From Ndongobacter massiliensis (GTDB taxonomy: Bacteria; Bacillota; Clostridia; Tissierellales; Peptoniphilaceae): a stretch of DNA of 64,000 nt. The position numbers were made by a program, and so were the translations under genes. The notes below the pieces were generated by a model. That model did not search any database. It had not been told where the DNA came from and saw nothing but the letters and a program-made list of their open reading frames with translations. The DNA lies in the NCBI RefSeq assembly GCF_900120375.1, contig NZ_LT635480.1:930001-994000 (forward strand), written 5' to 3'. The number at the start of each line of letters is the position of its first letter. Position 1 is the first letter of the stretch. Positions 26,400 through 35,322 of this stretch are shown here, in pieces.

Positions 26400-27578
26400 C
26401 TACGCCGTGCGCCAAGGCAGGAGCGTCCACTCGCCGCGCGCTTTCAGACGGCGTAAGAGCAGCGTCAATACGAGGTACACGCCCGCCAGCAGCAACATGA
26501 CGAAGATGTTTCGGTAGATGCCGCTGAAATCGAGAGAAGAGCCCATATCCCGCAACATACTCTGGTTGGCCACATCCCAGTACGTCGGCGTCACGCTGGT
26601 CATCGCCAGGAGCGGTGTTGCAACGATATCGCGCGGGATGAAGATTCCCGTTCCGAACCCGATAAAGAGACTGAATATCGTCATAAAAGAACTGATGCGG
26701 TTCTTATCTGTCAACAGGTGTGTCAGAAACAGCACCAACGCCGTGAGTGCAAGCAGATGTACAAAATTGGATAGTACGCCGATGCGAACGCGCAATTCTT
26801 GAAGGGCATCCACGCCGCAAAGTGCTACAGACAGCAGAATGAACACACTCCACAGGGTTAACCCCATCAGACAAACAGCAAAAAAGGTACCGGCGGTGCG
26901 CCGTGTTTCCGAGATGCTGCCCAGCAGATCACGCTGTTTAATCGCTTTTCCTTCCATGACAGCAATGGGGTACCCGATGACGGCAAAAAGCAGCGCGGCA
27001 AAAACATAGTCGAGAAAGGAAAAATAGTAACTCATATTTTCGACGGTAGCCTCGCCCTTTGTCGAGCCCGCCGCATTTTGCAGTTTCACCGAAGTCGAGA
27101 AGACCGAATCCAAAAAGGGAAAGGCCGCCTCCTCCGGCACCCCGATGCTGCGCATCGATGCATACGCGCTCAGGTAGGATTCAATGCGGAAATCGACGGC
27201 TGCACGCACGATTTCATAGGGTTTGCTGATTGTCGTGAGTTGCAGCGGTGGGTCGTTCTGCATGGAGGCTGTAAATCCCGAAGGAATGGTTAAAAGATAA
27301 TCCACTTTGTTGCGAAAAACCGCCTCTTTCTGTGCCGATACTTCTTCGGGCACAGCAGGTGCCTCCTGCGCGTGTCGAAAAAGATAGGCGGACAGATGCT
27401 GCGTCACCGCGGTGTCGTCATGGTCGTAGATGCGCAGCTTCGGCGTATAGTAATTCACCTCACCTTCTTCCGCCCTTGTAGCGCTGATGCTGAACAAAAA
27501 GGCAAAAATCAGCGTATACGTTAAAATACTTGCGCGATGTTCCCGTGCCAGCTTAAAAAATAATTTACAAACTCTCAT
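26400..27578 (-). CDS. ABC-2 type permease, second subunit (LnrN-like)
   Basis: A 392-residue permease. One helix near residues 17-33, a large outside domain (about 40-190) and a C-terminal group of five or six helices (about 205-375, including VFAALLFAVIGYPIAV and LLLAGVYLVLTLLLRRLK) give the ABC2_membrane_3 plan. It is the last gene of a three-gene ABC operon and overlaps the upstream permease gene by 14 bases. The arrangement of one ATPase, two such permeases and a divergent NarL-type two-component system resembles LnrJK-LnrLMN of Bacillus, which confers resistance to linearmycin and other polyenes. Substrate here is unproven. Confidence 0.85.
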   Translation of the reverse strand: MRVCKLFFKLAREHRASILTYTLIFAFLFSISATRAEEGEVNYYTPKLRIYDHDDTAVTQHLSAYLFRHAQEAPAVPEEVSAQKEAVFRNKVDYLLTIPSGFTASMQNDPPLQLTTISKPYEIVRAAVDFRIESYLSAYASMRSIGVPEEAAFPFLDSVFSTSVKLQNAAGSTKGEATVENMSYYFSFLDYVFAALLFAVIGYPIAVMEGKAIKQRDLLGSISETRRTAGTFFAVCLMGLTLWSVFILLSVALCGVDALQELRVRIGVLSNFVHLLALTALVLFLTHLLTDKNRISSFMTIFSLFIGFGTGIFIPRDIVATPLLAMTSVTPTYWDVANQSMLRDMGSSLDFSGIYRNIFVMLLLAGVYLVLTLLLRRLKARGEWTLLPWRTA

Positions 27579-28797
27579 ATTGTTTCCTCCGCATTCCGAA
27601 AAGGGTGGCCAGCATGCAAATCCCTAAAAAGGCGAGCAAACGAACGATGGCCGTTTGCACATAACTCGGATCAAAATTGGCACAAAGCGCATAGATCCCA
27701 TCGGCGATCTGCTGCACCGGGCTGATCTTCACGAATAGCGGTATGTGATCGGCGAGCCAGTTCGGTACAGAAGACGCCTGTCCCGCCATACCCGCACCGA
27801 AGGAAAACAGCAGGGGAATTGCTATGGACAATGCTGTCTTAAAGCCGCTGGATCCGCGTAGCAATGAAGCGATTGCCGTCCCCAGAAAAATCGAGCACCA
27901 TGTGCCGAGCAATAACAGAAAAATAATGGGACCATGCTGCGTGCCGAACTGAATGCCCAACAACCGCGCGTAAAAATAGAGTAAAACCGTTGCCGCAGAA
28001 TGCACAACCAGATAAGGAATGAGATTTGCCGCAAAGAATCGACGTTTGGAAAGGGGCGCAACGAGCAGACGCTTCCCCTCTTTTGTCTGATCCGCTTCAA
28101 TGCCCTCCACGAGGAATGCCCCCACTTGCACCGGATAAAAAGCAATATAAGCGACGACGACAAAATAGTAAATCAGGTCGCTGTCCAAAACAGCGGGTCG
28201 ATCCGTGGAGATGTACTGAAAGTCCTGTTGCGCTTGCAACGATGGCATCGCGTCCGCAACGGAAGGCGCGGCGCCTGATGTAAACTGCGGTCCTCCGTCC
28301 TTTGGAAGCCCCGCCGCGGCGGCCGGTACGTTTTCTTGCAACCACTCTTCCGCGACGCGCCGCTGTTCGACACCGGAAAGGAGTTGCTGAATGACAGACA
28401 ACTTGATGGAACCCGCCGAAGTCCCGTTCACCCGCACATCAAGCGGCTTTCCCGGCGTCACCATGGCAAGCACCGTCTGCTCCTCCAATGCCTCTTTTGC
28501 CGCTTCCTCCGGCAAAACGACATAGAGCAGTGCTGCATCTTCTTTTTCCATGAGTTTTCCGTCTTTCATTTGGGTTTCTTTCCCAAACCCTTCCATTCGC
28601 GCCTTGAACGCGTCCGTGTTTTCATTTTCCACAATGGCAATCGGAAAATTCGACAGGCTGTAATCCAATGTCCGGAAGCCGCTCGTCGCCGTCGCAAAAA
28701 TGGTCAGAAAAATCAGGGGAAATCCCAAGGACCACCAAACCGTAATGCGGTTTTGAAAGTACGTCTTCAATGCATATTTGATAAGATGCCTATTCAT
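27565..28797 (-). CDS. ABC-2 type permease, first subunit (LnrM-like)
   Basis: A 410-residue permease built like its neighbour: an N-terminal helix after MNRHLIKYALKTYFQNR, an extracytoplasmic domain (about 45-215) and C-terminal helices from about 217 (YYFVVVAYIAFYPVQVGAFLVEG) onward, including the LLLLGTWCSIFLGTAIASLLRG segment characteristic of ABC-2 permeases. The outer domain contains a Pro/Ala/Gly-rich patch (NVPAAAAGLPKDGGPQ). It overlaps the ATPase gene by 8 bases and the next permease by 14, so tight coupling is likely. The two permeases probably form a heterodimer. Confidence 0.85.
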   Translation of the reverse strand: MNRHLIKYALKTYFQNRITVWWSLGFPLIFLTIFATATSGFRTLDYSLSNFPIAIVENENTDAFKARMEGFGKETQMKDGKLMEKEDAALLYVVLPEEAAKEALEEQTVLAMVTPGKPLDVRVNGTSAGSIKLSVIQQLLSGVEQRRVAEEWLQENVPAAAAGLPKDGGPQFTSGAAPSVADAMPSLQAQQDFQYISTDRPAVLDSDLIYYFVVVAYIAFYPVQVGAFLVEGIEADQTKEGKRLLVAPLSKRRFFAANLIPYLVVHSAATVLLYFYARLLGIQFGTQHGPIIFLLLLGTWCSIFLGTAIASLLRGSSGFKTALSIAIPLLFSFGAGMAGQASSVPNWLADHIPLFVKISPVQQIADGIYALCANFDPSYVQTAIVRLLAFLGICMLATLFGMRRKQYESL

Positions 28798-29761
28798 GAT
28801 CGCGCAGTTCCTTTCCGGTTATCTGCAAAAACACATCATTCAAATTCGGCTTCTGTGAGACAATGCGAACCGGCTCCCTTCCCCGGCTCTCCAAATCGTG
28901 TAAGACGCGCAGCAGATATCCCGCGGTGCGCGACGCAATGGACAATTCGGCCTCATGGTAGCGCACCGATAGAATTTCCGGGCGGGCTTCCAACTCCTGC
29001 AGAAAATCGTCGGGCAAATCGTATATCTCCGCCGTGATCGTCTCCGCCACGGTGCTCATGCCCAGGATTTCTTCACAGGTTCCGCTGACGAGAATTTTTC
29101 CATGATCCAAAATGGCCAGCCGGTCGCACAGTTGTTCGACTTCTTCCATATAGTGTGTCGTGTAGATGACGGTTGCTCCCTCGGCGCGCAATTCGCGGAT
29201 GCCTTCTAGAATCCGGTTGCGCGACTGCGGATCAACGGCCACCGTCGGCTCGTCCAAAAGAATGAGTTTTGGCTTATGCGCAATCCCACACGCCAGGTTT
29301 AAGCGCCGACGCAGACCGCCGGACAGTTTTTTGGGACGAAACTTTCGAAAATCATCGAGTTGCACAAAATCGATCACCTGCTCGACGTATTCGTTTCGCT
29401 GTTGCCGGTCGCTGACATAGAGCCCGCAATAATAATCGATGTTTTCATAAACGTTCAGTTCCTCATAAAGAATAATTTCCTGAGGCACATAGCCAATTTG
29501 TCGTTTCAGCGCGTAGGCATCGGATGCCATTTGCTTTCCGAAAACGTGTACGGATCCGTGATCAAAGTGCAAAAGACCCAGAACACAGTTCATGAGTGTC
29601 GTTTTTCCGGAACCGTTCGGTCCCAGCAATCCGAAAATCTCTCCCGGTTGGATTTGAAGACTGACATGATCCAGCGCAACCAACTCCCGGTAGCGCTTCA
29701 CCAGATCCTCGACGCGCACATCGGGTTCTCTCTGAAGATCCTTTTTTTCCTGCATAATCAT
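28790..29761 (-). CDS. ABC transporter ATP-binding protein (LnrL-like)
   Basis: A 323-residue ATPase with Walker A GPNGSGKTT, Q-loop YVPQEIILYEEL, signature LSGGLRRRLNLACGI, Walker B LILLDEPTVAVD and H-loop YTTHYMEE. A C-terminal extension (about 230-323, with LEILSVRYHEAELSIASRTAG-like strands) is typical of drug-exporting DrrA/Lnr-type ATPases. I put the start at ATG 29761 or, equally possible, 29755 (MIMQEKK); GAGGAAAGGA lies just upstream. The longer frame to 29854 runs into the divergent promoter and is not supported. It leads the three-gene ABC operon. Confidence 0.9.
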   Translation of the reverse strand: MIMQEKKDLQREPDVRVEDLVKRYRELVALDHVSLQIQPGEIFGLLGPNGSGKTTLMNCVLGLLHFDHGSVHVFGKQMASDAYALKRQIGYVPQEIILYEELNVYENIDYYCGLYVSDRQQRNEYVEQVIDFVQLDDFRKFRPKKLSGGLRRRLNLACGIAHKPKLILLDEPTVAVDPQSRNRILEGIRELRAEGATVIYTTHYMEEVEQLCDRLAILDHGKILVSGTCEEILGMSTVAETITAEIYDLPDDFLQELEARPEILSVRYHEAELSIASRTAGYLLRVLHDLESRGREPVRIVSQKPNLNDVFLQITGKELRDHE

Positions 29762-29847
29762 TCCTTTCCTCGAACTGTCGTTTTGCTTCAGTATTATTGT
29801 AGGTGCCGTCGAAACGGAAAAACAGTGTGGCCCGTCACCGCTTCGCA

Positions 29848-29876
29848 ATGACATTTGTCACATCTTCTTTTATAAT
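29848..29876 (+). promoter_or_regulatory. promoter of the two-component operon with an overlapping palindrome
   Basis: ATGACA (29848-29853), a 17-base spacer and a consensus TATAAT (29871-29876) form a strong promoter about 57 bases before the kinase start. The palindrome TGACATTTGTCA (29849-29860) overlaps the -35 box and is a plausible binding site for the NarL-type regulator that would also reach the divergent ABC operon. Confidence 0.7.
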
Positions 29877-29932
29877 GAAACTGTCCAGAACGGGTTGCCG
29901 ATGCCTGCTGCAACATCCTGAAAGGAGGATCC

Positions 29933-31093
29933 ATGGTTCTTTTTGTCTCTTGGCTTTTTATAGCCGGTCTGTCTTTTTTTCACAGTTTTCTACTGGATCC
30001 CTCCGCGTTTGCAATCGCTTGGGCAGCGCCCGGACTCCTGTTCGGCGGATTCCTCCTTTATCTGGAACTCAGTCCGCAAAAAAATATTGCGCGCTACGCT
30101 GCGTATGCCACCTTGTTCTTTTTTCTTCTGCTTGGTGGACTTTCTCTTTGGTGGCCACAGCTGCTGGTCAATCTTCCCACCCTGTTTTTTTCACAACCCG
30201 CTTTTTCGGATGTGCGGGAAGACCGTTATGCGCAGGGGGCGGGCGTCGGACTGCTTCTGTGGACCTTTTTCCAATTGCCCGCCTTTTCCGCCTTTTGGAT
30301 TCTCTACGCAAGCCTGTTAAGTTTTTTCTTCGCACAGCAAACGCGCAGCCTGCGCGGTCAATTTCATTCCACGCTTGCGCAGCTTGACCGCGAAGCTTCA
30401 CGCGCTCTGCACTATCAAAAAGCGAATACCCTGCTTCAGGAGCGCGCGGAATGGGAACAACACGAAGTGCGCCTTCAGGAGCGCAATCGCATTGCCCGAG
30501 AAATTCACGACAATGTCGGTCACAAACTGACCGCCGCTTTACTACAAACTTCCGCCTTGGAACTGTCTGATCCCGCATCAGCAGTGCCGCTTGCGCAGAT
30601 TCATGAAACATTGGATGCCGCCATGCGCGAAATCCGGCAAAGTGTACACGGCCTGTACGATCGATCGCTTACGATTGAACCGTCCATGCGGCAAATTATC
30701 GAAAACTATCAATTCTGCCCCGTTCAATTCGACGCGCATATCAAAGAAGAACCTCCCGCCGCTCTCCATTTCGCGCTGCTGGCAATTCTGCGCGAAGCCC
30801 TCGCAAATACGGCGCGGCACTCCAACGCCACTCTGGTGCAGGTACATTTGGCACAATCCGCCGATTTTTACCATTTGTTAATTGCGGACAATGGTACGAA
30901 AATAGCCCCGCCCTTGATGGCGCAAAATCATCGCCCCTCGGATTCCACATCAGGCATGGGTTTGTATTCCATGCAGGAGCGCGCGGAAAGTCTCGGCGGA
31001 ACCTTCAGTACACATCAAAACCAGGGCTTTCATATTTTTGTTCGCATTCCGGCGCCCGACACAACGAAACAAGCCTCTGGTTTGAAATCTTAA
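29933..31093 (+). CDS. NarL-type sensor histidine kinase (LnrJ-like)
   Basis: A 386-residue HisKA_3 kinase. Four or five membrane helices fill residues 1-135 with little outside sequence, then a coiled coil (about 140-183), the phosphoacceptor His 192 in RNRIAREIHDNVGHKLTAAL, and an ATPase domain (about 280-375) with LREALANTARHSNATLVQVHL, IADNGTK and GMGLYSMQERAESLGG. The membrane sensor without a large loop suits detection of membrane-active compounds or the state of the ABC transporter. ATG 29933 has AAAGGAGGATCC. It is followed by its regulator after 20 bases. Confidence 0.92.
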   Translation: MVLFVSWLFIAGLSFFHSFLLDPSAFAIAWAAPGLLFGGFLLYLELSPQKNIARYAAYATLFFFLLLGGLSLWWPQLLVNLPTLFFSQPAFSDVREDRYAQGAGVGLLLWTFFQLPAFSAFWILYASLLSFFFAQQTRSLRGQFHSTLAQLDREASRALHYQKANTLLQERAEWEQHEVRLQERNRIAREIHDNVGHKLTAALLQTSALELSDPASAVPLAQIHETLDAAMREIRQSVHGLYDRSLTIEPSMRQIIENYQFCPVQFDAHIKEEPPAALHFALLAILREALANTARHSNATLVQVHLAQSADFYHLLIADNGTKIAPPLMAQNHRPSDSTSGMGLYSMQERAESLGGTFSTHQNQGFHIFVRIPAPDTTKQASGLKS

Positions 31094-31113
31094 GTAAAAG
31101 AAAGGAAGCGTTC

Positions 31114-31785
31114 ATGCGCATTATCATCATCGACGACGATCCCATCGTGTGCCAAAGCCTTGCCGCCATCGCAAGTATGGGGGCAAAAAAAGAAGGCGGT
31201 GAACCCATTGATGTCATCGCTACCGGCAACGACGCCCATGCCGCCGTTGCCTTGTACGAGCGGGAAAAACCGGACATCATTCTATTGGATATCCAAATGC
31301 CCGGAAACAGCGGACTCGATGCGTGTCGGGAAATTTTAGCCGGGGATCCGCACGCTAAAATTCTTTTTCTTACGACATTCCTCGATGAGGAATACATTCT
31401 ACAGGCACTGCGACTCGGTGCGAAGGGCTACTTGGTAAAAACCAGTGTTGAAGCCGTCGTGCCGGCACTCTATGCGATTGCAAAGGGCCAGCACGTCTAT
31501 GGCGATGAAATTGCACGAAAGCTACCTGATCTGTTGTCCCGCAATGCAGCAAACTCCGCGGTTTTAACCGATGCACCGACCGCCGACCCATTCCAGGCGC
31601 TGAGTGCGCGTGAAAAAGGCGTCCTGCACCTTCTTGCGGAAGGGAAAAACAATCGGGAAATTGCGCAAGCCCTCCACTACAGCGAGGGAACCGTACGCAA
31701 CTATCTCTCTACTATTTTGGAAAAAACGGGTCTGCGCGACCGCACACAGCTTGCGATTGCCTATTACAAAGCGCAGAAATCCTAG
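31114..31785 (+). CDS. NarL/LuxR-family response regulator (LnrK-like)
   Basis: A 223-residue regulator with a receiver domain (DDD at 7-9, phosphoacceptor Asp 59 in IILLDIQMP, Lys in GAKGYLVKTS) and a LuxR-type helix-turn-helix (about 160-220) with LSAREKGVLHLLAEGKNNREIAQALHYSEGTVRNYLSTILEKTGLRDR. It probably controls the divergent ABC operon. The start has AAAGAAAGGAAGCGTTC upstream. No terminator follows until the pyr leader, so read-through into the pyr region is possible. Confidence 0.93.
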   Translation: MRIIIIDDDPIVCQSLAAIASMGAKKEGGEPIDVIATGNDAHAAVALYEREKPDIILLDIQMPGNSGLDACREILAGDPHAKILFLTTFLDEEYILQALRLGAKGYLVKTSVEAVVPALYAIAKGQHVYGDEIARKLPDLLSRNAANSAVLTDAPTADPFQALSAREKGVLHLLAEGKNNREIAQALHYSEGTVRNYLSTILEKTGLRDRTQLAIAYYKAQKS

Positions 31786-31853
31786 AAATTGCTCAATTGA
31801 TAACTCTCCTTCCACTGATATAAGGCGACGATACCCGGAAATTTACATGGGCA

Positions 31854-31882
31854 TTGACGGCGCTTCTTGGTACATGTAGAAT
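31854..31882 (+). promoter_or_regulatory. sigma-A promoter of the pyr operon
   Basis: TTGACG (31854-31859), a 17-base spacer and TAGAAT (31877-31882) give a strong promoter. The expected start near 31889 leaves a leader of about 165 bases before pyrC. Confidence 0.8.
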
Positions 31883-31888
31883 AAGCAG

Positions 31889-31992
31889 AGATTCTTTAAC
31901 TGCGGTACCGAGAGACCCGAAAGAATGACGGACAGTTTCTGCCCGAACCCGAGTATTCGGAAGCCTTCGCGTGCCGCGAAGGCTTCTTTTTT
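31889..31992 (+). promoter_or_regulatory. pyr leader with probable transcription attenuator
   Basis: Between promoter and pyrC lies a strong terminator: GAAGCCTTCGCG (31960-31971), loop TGC, CGCGAAGGCTTC (31975-31986), then TTTTTT. Upstream, GTACCGAGAGACCC (31905-31918) resembles, with a one-base gap, the loop and stem consensus bound by PyrR in Bacillus pyr leaders. Alternative small stems (CGGACAG with CTGCCCG, 31930-31945) lie between. This fits pyrimidine-dependent premature termination. A pyrR gene is not in the window, so the regulator is inferred; a different UMP/UTP-sensing mechanism is possible. Confidence 0.6.
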
Positions 31993-32054
31993 ATCCCTGC
32001 GGATCCGAAATCTGCGCTCCTTACTGCAGGGCGTTCAACCGGAAAGGGGGTTCC

Positions 32055-33479
32055 ATGACACCGGATCTTATATTGCAAAATGCCACCGTCTACCGGGAGG
32101 GCCGATGGCAAAAAGGAAATCTTTCCCTGAAAGATGGGCGCATTGCTCATTTTCTTCCCCACTCCACCTCCGACGATGCGACGACAAGACATCAACCGGA
32201 TGTGGCAAAAACATCCCCCGCAAACGGTGTACCGACGCTTTACAATGCAGAGGGTCTACACCTGTTTCCCGGTTTTGTCGATGTGCACGTGCATTTTCGC
32301 GAGCCGGGACAAGAGGAAAAAGAAACCATTGCCACGGGAACACGTGCCGCGGCACACGGCGGGTACACGACCGTATGTACCATGCCCAATCTGACCCCCG
32401 TGCCGGACAGCCTGTCACACCTAGCTATGCAGGAAGAAAAAATCTACCGCGATGCTTGTATCCATGTTCTACCTTATGGAGCGATCAGCGTCGGGCAAAA
32501 GGGCTCCGAACTTGCCGATTTTCAATCCCTTGCACCGCATGTATGTGCTTTTTCCGACGACGGTGTGGGTGTGCAAAACGCTGATTTGATGCGTCAGGCG
32601 ATGCAAACGGCTCGAAGCTTGAACAAATGCATTGTCGCCCATGCCGAAGATCGAACGCTCGTGCGGGGTGGCGTTATCCATGATGGGGTTTATGCACGGA
32701 CGCATCACCATCGCGGTAATCCGTCCGAAAGTGAGTGGAAGCAGGTAGAACGCGATCTACGCTTAGCAGAAGAAACCGGTGCCGCATACCATGTCTGTCA
32801 TGTATCTACAAAGGAGAGCATTGCCCTGATTCGTGCCGCACAAAAACGCGGTGTCGATGTGACCTGTGAAACAGCGCCTCACTATCTCGTCCTCAATGAC
32901 AGCATGCTCCGGGAAGACGGGCGTTTTCGCATGAATCCGCCGATTCGCGGAAAAGAAGATCAGGATGCTCTGCTCGAAGCATTATGCGACGGTACCATTC
33001 TTTGTATCGCTACGGATCATGCGCCACATACCGCCGCCGAAAAAAATAGCGGATTGGATCACAGCCTCAACGGCATTGTCGGATTGGAAACCGCCTTCCC
33101 CATCCTCTACACCAAACTTGTCCTATCGGGACACCTTTCATTGGCAGCACTGATCGATTTGTTGAGCACACGCCCCTTCACACGCTTTCATCTTGACCGG
33201 GTGCGGGAATCGCGCCCCGGGCTTTCCCCGACTTGCGGTATTGCTGTCGGCATGCCGGCGGATTTGACCCTCTTTGATCTCAACGCTTCCTATCGCATCG
33301 ATCCGAAAGATTTTCTCTCCAAAGGAAAATCTTCACCATTCATCGGAGAAACGGTGCGCGGGAAATGTCAACTCACGCTGGTTGGCGGTGAAATCGCCTA
33401 TGAAGATGCCGCTTCACGTTGGCGCAGGGGCGGAAAAGGTGCGCCGGAAGCTTCGACCGGGAAAGGAGACGAGGAATGA
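32055..33479 (+). CDS. pyrC: dihydroorotase
   Basis: A 474-residue amidohydrolase that closes carbamoyl-aspartate to dihydroorotate. Metal-site marks are DVHVHFREPGQEEKET (His 78, His 80), APHYL and ATDHAPHTAAEK. NGIVGLETAFPILYTKLV is a further family block. It is somewhat long because of an insertion at about 35-62 (Ser/Thr/Pro-rich). The start at 32055 has GGAAAGGGGGTTCC upstream. It is the first gene of the operon and ends in an ATGA overlap with pyrK. The carbamoyl-phosphate synthase genes are not present here. Confidence 0.95.
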   Translation: MTPDLILQNATVYREGRWQKGNLSLKDGRIAHFLPHSTSDDATTRHQPDVAKTSPANGVPTLYNAEGLHLFPGFVDVHVHFREPGQEEKETIATGTRAAAHGGYTTVCTMPNLTPVPDSLSHLAMQEEKIYRDACIHVLPYGAISVGQKGSELADFQSLAPHVCAFSDDGVGVQNADLMRQAMQTARSLNKCIVAHAEDRTLVRGGVIHDGVYARTHHHRGNPSESEWKQVERDLRLAEETGAAYHVCHVSTKESIALIRAAQKRGVDVTCETAPHYLVLNDSMLREDGRFRMNPPIRGKEDQDALLEALCDGTILCIATDHAPHTAAEKNSGLDHSLNGIVGLETAFPILYTKLVLSGHLSLAALIDLLSTRPFTRFHLDRVRESRPGLSPTCGIAVGMPADLTLFDLNASYRIDPKDFLSKGKSSPFIGETVRGKCQLTLVGGEIAYEDAASRWRRGGKGAPEASTGKGDEE

Positions 33480-34303
33480 AATCTGAATCCTTTCTTGTGC
33501 GAGAAAATCGGCGCATCGCTGAAGATGTCTATGATCTGCACTTGATTGGGGATGCTTCTTCGCTGACGCGCCCGGGGCAATTTGTCAACATTGCCGTGGA
33601 TGGCTGCTTTTTACGTCGCCCCCTTTCCGTCTGCGACCACTCGGAAGACTCGCTGCGGCTTATTTATAAAACGATCGGATATGGAACGACACAACTATCC
33701 ATCTATAAATCCGGACAAGCTCTGGATCTGCTTCTACCGCTCGGCAATGGCTTTACCCCGATAGAAAAAGCAAGCGAAAAAGAAGCGCCGCCGCTTCTCA
33801 TCGGTGGCGGGCTCGGCACCCCACCGCTTTTCGCTCTGGCGAAAGCATTGCTGCATCGCGGTGAACGGCCGGATCTTATTCTCGGATTCAATGGGAAGTC
33901 AGATATTTTTCTAATAGATGAATTTTCAGCACTCGGTCTTTCCGTCACACTTTGCACCGTCGACGGCAGTTACGGTCGAAAGGGAACGGTACTTGACGCC
34001 CTGCTCCCGCTTGCTGCTATGCTGACTCCAAACCCGACCGCCTCGTCCTCTGCGACAAGTCCATCGTGTACAGCTTCATCCATTGCAGCACCGCGCCGCT
34101 TCTATACCTGCGGACCGCTTCCCATGATGAAAGCGGTATATCACCTGGCAAAAAAATCCGGTTGGCAGGGGCAGTTCAGTTTAGAAGAACGCATGGGATG
34201 CGGCTTTGGTGCCTGCATGGGCTGCTCTATGCAAACACGCAAAGGGACAATACGTTTATGTAAGGAAGGTCCGGTCGTTGCACAGGAGGATTTGCCATGG
34301 TAA
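33476..34303 (+). CDS. pyrK: dihydroorotate dehydrogenase B electron transfer subunit PyrK
   Basis: A 275-residue FAD/2Fe-2S protein passing electrons from PyrD to NAD. It has an FAD-binding barrel with LRRPLSVCDH, a nucleotide-binding GGGLGTPPLFALAKAL and a C-terminal cluster site CGFGACMGCSMQTRKGTIRLCKEGPVV with four Cys. A Ser/Thr/Pro-rich insertion (about 181-203, with TPNPTASSSATSPSCTASS) is unusual. Start ATG 33476 overlaps the pyrC stop; AAAGGAGACGAGGA precedes it. The extra upstream codons open to 33419 lie in pyrC. Confidence 0.94.
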   Translation: MKSESFLVRENRRIAEDVYDLHLIGDASSLTRPGQFVNIAVDGCFLRRPLSVCDHSEDSLRLIYKTIGYGTTQLSIYKSGQALDLLLPLGNGFTPIEKASEKEAPPLLIGGGLGTPPLFALAKALLHRGERPDLILGFNGKSDIFLIDEFSALGLSVTLCTVDGSYGRKGTVLDALLPLAAMLTPNPTASSSATSPSCTASSIAAPRRFYTCGPLPMMKAVYHLAKKSGWQGQFSLEERMGCGFGACMGCSMQTRKGTIRLCKEGPVVAQEDLPW

Positions 34304-35229
34304 AAACGGAAGAACGCCTTGCGGTACATCTCGACAACACAACACTGATCAACCCCATCATTCCCGCGAGCGGAACTTTTGGATTCGGCTACGAATTTGC
34401 AGACCTCTACGATATCCGTTGTCTCGGTTCTCTTTCTCTAAAAGGCACCACACGAAAGCCGCGCTTTGGTAACCCTTGTCCGCGGATTGCCGAAACACCC
34501 TACGGAATGCTCAATGCGGTCGGTCTGCAAAATCCCGGTGCACAAGCAGTTTTAGATCAGGAATTGCCGAAATTAGCAGAAGTTTATGACAAGCCCGTCT
34601 TGGCCAATGTGAGCGGATTTTCCGTCAATGAGTTTGTAGAAACTGTCGAGATTCTCAATCCTGCACCACAGATCGGCTTTTTTGAAATCAATATTTCCTG
34701 CCCCAATGTACATAATGGCGGCATGAGTTTCGGAACGGACCCGGATTCCGCTGCACAAGTCGTACGCGCGGTTCGCCGAGTTACGAAAAAGCCCCTTTAT
34801 ATAAAACTCTCGCCGAATGTGACAGATATTGTAGCCATTGCTCGCGCTTGTGAAGAAGCGGGAGCGGACGGGCTTTCTCTGATAAATACACTCATGGGTA
34901 TGCGAATCGATTGTCGGAAACGTGCACCGATTTTGGCAAATCGCACGGGCGGACTCTCCGGACCGGCAGTATTCCCCATCGCATTGCGCATGGTGTGGGA
35001 TGTCTATGAGGCGGTGCAAATCCCCATTATCGGCATGGGCGGCATTACCTCGGCGGAAGACGTCGTTGAGATGATGATGGCGGGCGCTTCTGCGGTGCAA
35101 ATCGGCGCGCAGAATTTAGTCGATCCCTTCTGCTGCCCGAAAATTATAGCTCGCTTGCCACAGGTTCTGGATAAACTCGGTATTGCAAAAATCCAAGATT
35201 GTATCGGCGCAGCACATGGCAAAAGATAG
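34297..35229 (+). CDS. pyrD: dihydroorotate dehydrogenase B catalytic subunit
   Basis: A 310-residue class 1B enzyme (FMN TIM barrel). The active-site Cys lies in FFEINISCPNVHNGGMSFG. Other marks are NPIIPASGTFGFG, the substrate segment NAVGLQNPG and FMN-phosphate site GMGGITSAEDVVEMMMAGASAVQIG. It pairs with PyrK and so uses NAD. The start overlaps the pyrK stop by 7 bases, with GGAGG upstream. Confidence 0.96.
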   Translation: MVKTEERLAVHLDNTTLINPIIPASGTFGFGYEFADLYDIRCLGSLSLKGTTRKPRFGNPCPRIAETPYGMLNAVGLQNPGAQAVLDQELPKLAEVYDKPVLANVSGFSVNEFVETVEILNPAPQIGFFEINISCPNVHNGGMSFGTDPDSAAQVVRAVRRVTKKPLYIKLSPNVTDIVAIARACEEAGADGLSLINTLMGMRIDCRKRAPILANRTGGLSGPAVFPIALRMVWDVYEAVQIPIIGMGGITSAEDVVEMMMAGASAVQIGAQNLVDPFCCPKIIARLPQVLDKLGIAKIQDCIGAAHGKR

Positions 35230-35322
35230 CCGCTGCGGGAGCACGACTTTCCCGCCGGATTAGAAGAAACCGCAGATAAAGTTTTTGAATCGATCCCCCG
35301 AAAAAACGTGAGAGGAGAAATG

